NCBI GenBank assembly: GCA_023142835.1
Contig: JAGLIS010000049.1
Span: forward strand, 1-18,656
DNA length: 18,656 nt
Source of the DNA: Candidatus Pacearchaeota archaeon
GTDB taxonomy: Archaea > Nanobdellota > Nanobdellia > Pacearchaeales > GW2011-AR1
Direction: 5' to 3'
The notes beneath the pieces were generated by a model. The model searched no databases and had not been told where the DNA came from. It saw only the letters and a list, made by a program, of their open reading frames with translations. Shown here piece by piece: positions 14,953 through 18,656 of this stretch. The position numbers were made by a program, and so were the translations under genes. The stretch's first letter is position 1. The number at the start of each line of letters is the position of its first letter.

Positions 14953-14968
14953 CTTTTATATACCTTTC
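14953..14968 (-). promoter_or_regulatory. BRE/TATA promoter of the TFE operon
   Basis: On the minus strand, GAAAGG (BRE-like, 14963-14968) precedes TATATAAAAG (14953-14962). The TATA centre lies about 25 nt before the ATG at 14933. This is the best-formed promoter in the window. The rest of the 14934-15109 gap holds only this and the promoter of the next gene. Confidence 0.65.
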
Positions 14969-15080
14969 CACTATCTAATTTGGATTAAAAAAATTTCATA
15001 CATTACAAGAATATTAGTAGAATATGTTTCTTAAAATTGAATTTCTTCGAATTAGTGTCACTTTGTAATTGCTATAAACC

Positions 15081-15090
15081 TATAAAAAAG
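15081..15090 (+). promoter_or_regulatory. TATA box for the Pro-rich/coiled-coil gene
   Basis: TATAAAAAAG, centred about 25 nt before the ATG at 15110; predicts a leaderless mRNA. Confidence 0.55.
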
Positions 15091-15109
15091 AAACTTCCTA
15101 AATATTATT

Positions 15110-15799
15110 ATGGGATGGTTTAGTAAAAAAGAGGAGATTCCTCAAATTGCGGCTGCGCCAATATTACCTGAGTTTCCGAAGGAAGATGAATCTGGAAAAA
15201 AAGGCCTACCCGAACTCCCTACATTTCCCAGCACTTCTAAGAGTGAAAATTTTAATCAAGCTATGGTAAAATCAGCAGTAGGAGATATACCTTCTTCAGG
15301 GGAAAATGAGGTGAACGTAAATTTTCCCGAAGGTTCTAACGTAGCAGGGATGCCACAAGAGGAATCTTTGATTCCTCCTAAGCTTCCTGAAGCAATCCCT
15401 GATGCTCCTAAGAAAACTCAGGTGTTTCCTAAAGCTGGGGAATACAAAACTGTTCAAGATCCTTTGTGGTATGCAGAAAAACATGAGTCTATCCCTGAAG
15501 TTCCTAAGAAAGTTCCTCAAGAATTTCCCGCGAAAGCTATCGAACCCAAAGTTATACCAGACCATAAACAAGTCGTAAAAAAAACTGAACCTATCTTCGT
15601 GAGAATTGACAAATTTCAATTAGCACAAAAGAATCTAGAACAAATCAAAGAAAGAGTAAAGGAAATTGAATCTATTCTTGGAAAAATAAAAGATATAAAA
15701 TCACGAGAGGAAGCTGAACTTAATGGTTGGACTGAAGATGTCGAAAAGATTAAATCTCAATTATCTGAAATAGACTCGAGTGTTTTCGATCAACTTTAA
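15110..15799 (+). CDS. Pro-rich protein with C-terminal coiled coil (DPANN family)
   Basis: Encodes 229 residues, no signal peptide or membrane span. The N-terminus (MGWFSKKEE) is followed by about 150 residues of low-complexity Pro/Glu/Lys sequence with repeated short P-x-x-P-like units (LPEFP, LPELPTFP, IPPKLPEAIP, IPEVPKKVPQEFP), likely disordered. From about residue 160 a conserved-looking block begins (PIFVRIDKFQ), continuing as a heptad-patterned helix to the C-terminus (QKNLEQIKERVKEIESILGK and on). I recall similar two-part proteins in DPANN genomes, of unknown function, next to a partner like the one that follows here. It could be a scaffold or adaptor whose coiled coil binds that partner; this is inference. 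Confidence 0.75.
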   Translation: MGWFSKKEEIPQIAAAPILPEFPKEDESGKKGLPELPTFPSTSKSENFNQAMVKSAVGDIPSSGENEVNVNFPEGSNVAGMPQEESLIPPKLPEAIPDAPKKTQVFPKAGEYKTVQDPLWYAEKHESIPEVPKKVPQEFPAKAIEPKVIPDHKQVVKKTEPIFVRIDKFQLAQKNLEQIKERVKEIESILGKIKDIKSREEAELNGWTEDVEKIKSQLSEIDSSVFDQL

Positions 15800-15803
15800 A
15801 TTC

Positions 15804-16151
15804 ATGGTATCCAAAGACGAACTCTACATTTCTATAGCTCCAGAGGATTATAGAAAAACTAAATCAAATGTTCTCATCAGCCAAGCTGATTTACTTATTA
15901 CACTTAAGAGATTACATAATCTAAAGGTTTTATCAAGACAAAAAAATGATTTTAAAAAAAGATTACACAAACTCTTGTCTTTGACTCTGTCAGGTATTGA
16001 TTCTATTCAGGAAGAAATTCCTACTACTAAACTTCCAAAATCTGTGCAAAAAGAAGAACCCTCTAAATTAAAAGCTTCATTTCCGAAACGAGACGAAATA
16101 AATGATGAGCTAATATTAATACGAGAGAAACTTCGAGAACTAAATTCTTAA
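15804..16151 (+). CDS. small charged helical protein paired with the Pro-rich protein
   Basis: Encodes 115 residues from the ATG at 15804; a GTG 24 nt earlier lies inside the upstream gene and is less likely. The ATG comes 4 nt after the stop of the 15110 gene, so the two are co-transcribed and probably coupled. The N-terminal half is helical and conserved-looking (EDYRKTKSNVLISQADLL, RLHNLKVLSRQKNDFKKRL); a Lys/Pro linker (PTTKLPKSVQKEEPSKLK) follows, then a C-terminal helix (RDEINDELILIREKLREL). Family function unknown. I recall the same pair in other DPANN genomes, which would suggest a two-subunit complex, but no search was done. Confidence 0.75.
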   Translation: MVSKDELYISIAPEDYRKTKSNVLISQADLLITLKRLHNLKVLSRQKNDFKKRLHKLLSLTLSGIDSIQEEIPTTKLPKSVQKEEPSKLKASFPKRDEINDELILIREKLRELNS

Positions 16152-16204
16152 ATCACTAAAGATATTTGTTGAGCAAAATCTTGATTTTTAAAATGGTTCC
16201 TAAA

Positions 16205-16214
16205 TTTTTAAAAA
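16205..16214 (+). promoter_or_regulatory. TATA box for alaS
   Basis: TTTTTAAAAA, centred about 26 nt before the ATG at 16236; predicts a leaderless transcript. The rest of the 16152-16235 gap shows nothing else. Confidence 0.5.
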
Positions 16215-16235
16215 GCCTTATCTCTTATTTAAAAT

Positions 16236-17975
16236 ATGAATCGTAAAGAACTTATTAAAAGTTATATTAATTTTTTCAAGTCGAAGAATCATGCAGAAAT
16301 TAAGAACTCGTCACTTATTCCAGAGAATGATCCAACAGTTTTGTTTACTACGGCAGGTATGCAACCTCTAATTCCATTTCTGCTAGGCGAGGGGCATCCT
16401 CAGGGGAAAAGATTGGTAAATGTCCAGCGATGTATTCGAACTGGAGATATTGATGAGGTTGGAGACACAACACACCATACTTTTTTTGAAATGTTGGGAA
16501 ACTGGTCATTAGGAGATTATTTCAAAAAAGATGCGATCGAATATTCGTTTGAATTTTTGACAAAGGTTTTGAAAATTCCTGTTGAGAGGTTGGCTGTTTC
16601 GGTTTTTGATGGAGATAAAAATTCACCTAGAGATGAAGAATCTAGGGAAGTGTGGAAATTTTTGGGTGTTCCCGAGGATAGAATAGCATTTTTGTCAAAA
16701 AAAGAAAATTGGTGGGGACCTGCAGGAAAAACTGGACCTTGTGGACCTGATACTGAGATGTTTTATTGGAAACCAAATAATAAACCTGTGCCTACAGTTT
16801 TTGATTGTGGGGATTCGAATTGGGTAGAAATCTTGAATGATGTTTTTATGGAATATAGTAAAGAGAATAATGGAAAATATAATGAAGCTAAGCAGAGAAA
16901 TATTGATACTGGAATGGGGGTTGAGAGAATGATGGCAGTTTTAAATAGACTCGAAGACAATTATCTTTCAGATTGTTGGAAACCGATTATTGAGAAAATT
17001 GAAGAATTGTCGAATAAATCTTATGAAGGAAATGGAAAGGTAATGCGGATTATTGCAGATCATGTTAAGGCATCTGTGTTTATGATTGCGGACGGAGTAA
17101 CTCCATCAAATACTGAACAAGGCTATGTTCTCCGACGACTAATCCGAAGAGCAATTCGTTTCGGTCGAGTTCTGGGAACTGAAAATTTTATAACAAAAGT
17201 TGCTGATGCAATATATCCAATATACGATGACTATCAGTTAGACGCAGAAAAAATAAATTTAGAATTAGCGAAAGAAGAAGAAAAATTTAATTTAACTCTA
17301 GAGAAGGGTTTGAAGATATTTGAAAAATATGCTAATTCGGGAATTAAAGAATTGTCGGGGGGAATAGCATTCTTGCTTTACCAATCCTATGGATTTCCGA
17401 TTGAAATGATTAAAGAATTTGCAGATGAAAAAGGAATCAAGGTAGATGAAAAAGGATTTCATGAAGCTTTCCTTAAACATCAAAAGCTCTCGAGAACTGC
17501 ATCTTCGGGGAAATTTAAATCTGGGCTAGCAGATAACTCCGAAGCAACAATGAAACTTCATACTGCTTGTCACTTGTTGAATGAAGCTTTAAGGATTGCT
17601 CTAGGTAGAAAGGATATTTATCAGAAGGGTTCGAATATCACTCCGGAAAGATTGAGGTTTGATTTTAATTTTGATAGGGGGTTGACTCCCGAAGAAATTA
17701 AAGATGTTGAGAGTTTGGTTAATCAAAAGATTGGATCGGGTCTTCAGATTACTTGTGAGATTATGTCATTAAAAAAAGCTGGAGAGTGTGGGGCTCAAGG
17801 TGTTTTTGATTCAAAATATGGCGAGGATGTTAGAGTTTATTCTATTGGAGATTTTTCAAAAGAAATTTGTTCGGGGTCTCATGTAGAGAATACTTCAGAG
17901 CTTGGACAATTTAAGATTATTAAGGAACAATCATCAAGTGCTGGAGTTAGGAGAATTAAAGCTGTTTTAGAATAA
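16236..17975 (+). CDS. alaS: alanyl-tRNA synthetase, short bacterial (CPR)-like form
   Basis: Charges tRNA-Ala. Encodes 579 residues, far short of the usual ~870. Class II catalytic core: SSLIPENDPTVLFTTAGMQP, RTGDIDEVGDTTHHTFFEML (motif 2 region), GNWSLGDYFKK, and motif 3 DTGMGVERM. The tRNA-recognition domain follows. The editing domain is intact, with zinc/active-site residues H442 and H446 (HTACH) and C545 and H549 (CSGSH). The protein ends soon after the editing domain, so the C-Ala oligomerisation/tRNA-elbow domain is missing, and no downstream fragment supplies it. The wording of the core (TTAGMQPLIPFLLGEGHPQG, VQRCIRTGDIDEVGD) is the bacterial type that I associate with Candidate Phyla Radiation AlaRS, not the archaeal type, which suggests ancient transfer. 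Confidence 0.95.
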   Translation: MNRKELIKSYINFFKSKNHAEIKNSSLIPENDPTVLFTTAGMQPLIPFLLGEGHPQGKRLVNVQRCIRTGDIDEVGDTTHHTFFEMLGNWSLGDYFKKDAIEYSFEFLTKVLKIPVERLAVSVFDGDKNSPRDEESREVWKFLGVPEDRIAFLSKKENWWGPAGKTGPCGPDTEMFYWKPNNKPVPTVFDCGDSNWVEILNDVFMEYSKENNGKYNEAKQRNIDTGMGVERMMAVLNRLEDNYLSDCWKPIIEKIEELSNKSYEGNGKVMRIIADHVKASVFMIADGVTPSNTEQGYVLRRLIRRAIRFGRVLGTENFITKVADAIYPIYDDYQLDAEKINLELAKEEEKFNLTLEKGLKIFEKYANSGIKELSGGIAFLLYQSYGFPIEMIKEFADEKGIKVDEKGFHEAFLKHQKLSRTASSGKFKSGLADNSEATMKLHTACHLLNEALRIALGRKDIYQKGSNITPERLRFDFNFDRGLTPEEIKDVESLVNQKIGSGLQITCEIMSLKKAGECGAQGVFDSKYGEDVRVYSIGDFSKEICSGSHVENTSELGQFKIIKEQSSSAGVRRIKAVLE

Positions 17976-17990
17976 TCGAAATTGATTATT
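17971..17990. terminator. bidirectional hairpin terminator between alaS and DUF1003 gene
   Basis: AATAATC-GAAATT-GATTATT is a perfect 7-bp stem with a 6-nt loop. It overlaps the stop codons of both convergent genes and is followed on the plus strand by TTCTTTCTT. Confidence 0.55.
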
Positions 17991-18366
17991 TCTTTCTTAA
18001 AAATTTCTCAATCTTATCTAATTTTTTGAGGATGTTTTCGATTTCTTTTTCGGATCTTCTATTAACTTTATAATCATATTCTATTTTTTTCCTATCTTTC
18101 TGGGATTGTCTGTTTTGGCTCATTAAAATTACTGGTGCTTGAATTGCAGCTAGACAAGATAAAATTAAATTCAATAAAATAAACGGGTAAGGATCCCAAA
18201 CACTTATCCATGCATAAATATTAATGATTATCCAGATTCCTAAAAAAACTAAGAACGATAAAATAAATGTCCAACTTCCCGCCCACTTAGATAAACCATC
18301 TGCAGCCTTCTGACCAAATGAATCAGATTCGTGAACTTTTCTTTTAACTGGTATCACCTGTTCCAT
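17986..18366 (-). CDS. DUF1003 family membrane protein
   Basis: Encodes 126 residues from the ATG at 18366. DUF1003 signatures are clear: SFGQKAADGLSKWAGSW, FLVFLGIWIIIN, the WDPYPFILLNLILS turn between two membrane spans, and AAIQAPVILMSQNRQ. A basic segment and a helical tail (EKEIENILKKLDKIEKFL) then reach the C-terminus. Function unknown; members are small cytoplasmic-membrane proteins in bacteria and archaea. An upstream ATG at 18411 stays in frame but a TATA box (18388-18397) lies between it and 18366 at the leaderless distance, so the shorter form is chosen. Confidence 0.92.
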   Translation of the reverse strand: MEQVIPVKRKVHESDSFGQKAADGLSKWAGSWTFILSFLVFLGIWIIINIYAWISVWDPYPFILLNLILSCLAAIQAPVILMSQNRQSQKDRKKIEYDYKVNRRSEKEIENILKKLDKIEKFLRKK

Positions 18367-18387
18367 ATCTTTTTTTAAGAAAAACCA

Positions 18388-18397
18388 CTTTATATAA
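18388..18397 (-). promoter_or_regulatory. TATA box for the DUF1003 gene
   Basis: TTATATAAAG on the minus strand, centred about 26 nt before the ATG at 18366. It fixes that start. Confidence 0.6.
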
Positions 18398-18434
18398 CTA
18401 GCGTCCAGCAACTGCTTCTTTACAAAGGGGGTAG

Positions 18435-18444
18435 ATTTTTAAAT
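18435..18444 (+). promoter_or_regulatory. TATA-like element with downstream hairpin
   Basis: ATTTTTAAAT predicts a transcription start near 18466. A GC-rich hairpin (GTCCTC 18466-18471, GAGGGC 18480-18485, one G-U pair) begins exactly there. This may be a second promoter for the tRNA or a small RNA; no function can be assigned. Confidence 0.3.
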
Positions 18445-18490
18445 TAGTTGGATAGCTCGAAGTTCGTCCTCTCAGTCTCGAGGGCGTAAG

Positions 18491-18499
18491 TTTTAAAAG
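18491..18499 (+). promoter_or_regulatory. TATA box for tRNA-Glu
   Basis: TTTTAAAAG, centred about 28 nt before the first tRNA nucleotide at 18523, the spacing expected for archaeal tRNA promoters. Confidence 0.55.
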
Positions 18500-18522
18500 C
18501 CACTTTGTTCTTTTGATGTTAA

Positions 18523-18656
18523 GCTCTCGTAGTCTAGTGGCCAAGGATGCCGCCCTCTCAAGAGGTAGGAAGTTTTAGTCGATGAGATATTAAACTTCAT
18601 GTCTGCTTGGACAACTACCAGAATCTCCTAAGAGATTTCATTGGAGAACGGCGGTG
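18523..18656 (+). tRNA. tRNA-Glu(CTC), intron-containing, 3' part outside window
   Basis: Acceptor 5' strand GCTCTCG (18523-18529), TA, D arm GTCTAGTGGCCAAGGAT (18532-18548), G26, anticodon stem CCGCC (18550-18554), loop CTCTCA with anticodon CTC at 18557-18559, then an intron. The second half resumes at C38 (18649) with GGCGG (18650-18654), which pairs perfectly with CCGCC. The joined loop is CTCTCAC, the normal tRNA-Glu loop, and the D arm and anticodon stem closely match bacterial-style tRNA-Glu. Variable loop, T arm and acceptor 3' strand are beyond the window. Not coded in any protein ORF. Confidence 0.9.
18561..18648 (+). other. tRNA-Glu intron (88 nt, position 37/38)
   Basis: The junctions fit an archaeal bulge-helix-bulge. 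CCGCC/GGCGG is the outer stem; CTCT pairs with GGAG (18643-18646) as the 4-bp central helix; the 3-nt bulges CAA and AAC are cut after their second base. The inner helix is weak, so a relaxed motif is likely. The intron contains other pairings: GGTAG (18564-18568) with CTACC (18615-18619), GAAGTTT with AAACTTC inside that, and AATCTC/GAGATT with a CTAA loop. Confidence 0.85.

Noticed and set aside
18579..18612. Possible C/D-box guide RNA in the tRNA intron (CGATGA resembling box C)
   Set aside because: No matching D box (CTGA) at a sensible distance was found.
1..18656. CRISPR array, insertion sequences, prophage or integrase attachment site
   Set aside because: No regularly spaced direct repeats, transposase or integrase motifs were seen. 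The only repeats are short operator half-sites, terminator hairpins and the Lys-rich codon repeats of TFE.

Overview
The window looks like part of a DPANN archaeal chromosome, probably Pacearchaeota, Woesearchaeota or a relative. It is AT-rich and gene-dense. Its information-processing genes are archaeal: family B DNA polymerase, FEN1, NreA, TFE and a tRNA with a BHB-type intron. Promoters are archaeal BRE/TATA boxes, and in most cases the TATA centre lies about 26 nt upstream of the start codon, which predicts mostly leaderless mRNAs. Alongside these are a bacterial (CPR)-looking short alanyl-tRNA synthetase and several small or membrane proteins of the kind found in DPANN genomes. Lineage is inferred from recognised sequence features; no search was run.

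Left part (1-6518): on the minus strand lie a DNA polymerase B gene, then a GT4 enzyme resembling fungal-type trehalose phosphorylase/synthase, then a multi-pass membrane protein cut by the window edge. Divergent from polB is a hypothetical gene whose 3' end overlaps the flap endonuclease gene fen1. PolB has an unusual motif A with His where the steric-gate Tyr normally sits.

Middle part (6548-11654): an array of membrane proteins. Five carry a signal peptide, several membrane spans and a charged C-terminal tail; two more are small two-span proteins. Three of the five (8670, 9457 and 10265) appear paralogous to each other and the other two share an overall plan. An HTH-nucleotidyltransferase regulator, with inverted repeats over its own start codon, sits inside the array. 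I do not recognise a function for the array; it is the best candidate here for an undescribed, lineage-specific envelope system.

Right part (11686-18656): NreA (PCNA-binding DNA repair protein); a convergent operon TFE - rhomboid protease - SpoIIM-like protein with a 4-nt overlap and a 2-nt gap; a two-gene unit of a Pro-rich/coiled-coil protein and its small partner; alaS; a DUF1003 membrane protein; and at the right edge a tRNA-Glu(CTC) gene interrupted by an 88-nt intron and truncated by the window end. FEN1 and NreA end in clear PCNA-interacting (PIP) motifs and PolB in a weak one, so the window holds two or three likely sliding-clamp clients.

No stretch longer than about 180 bases lacks a gene. 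The gaps hold TATA boxes, hairpins at convergent gene ends, or nothing I can identify.
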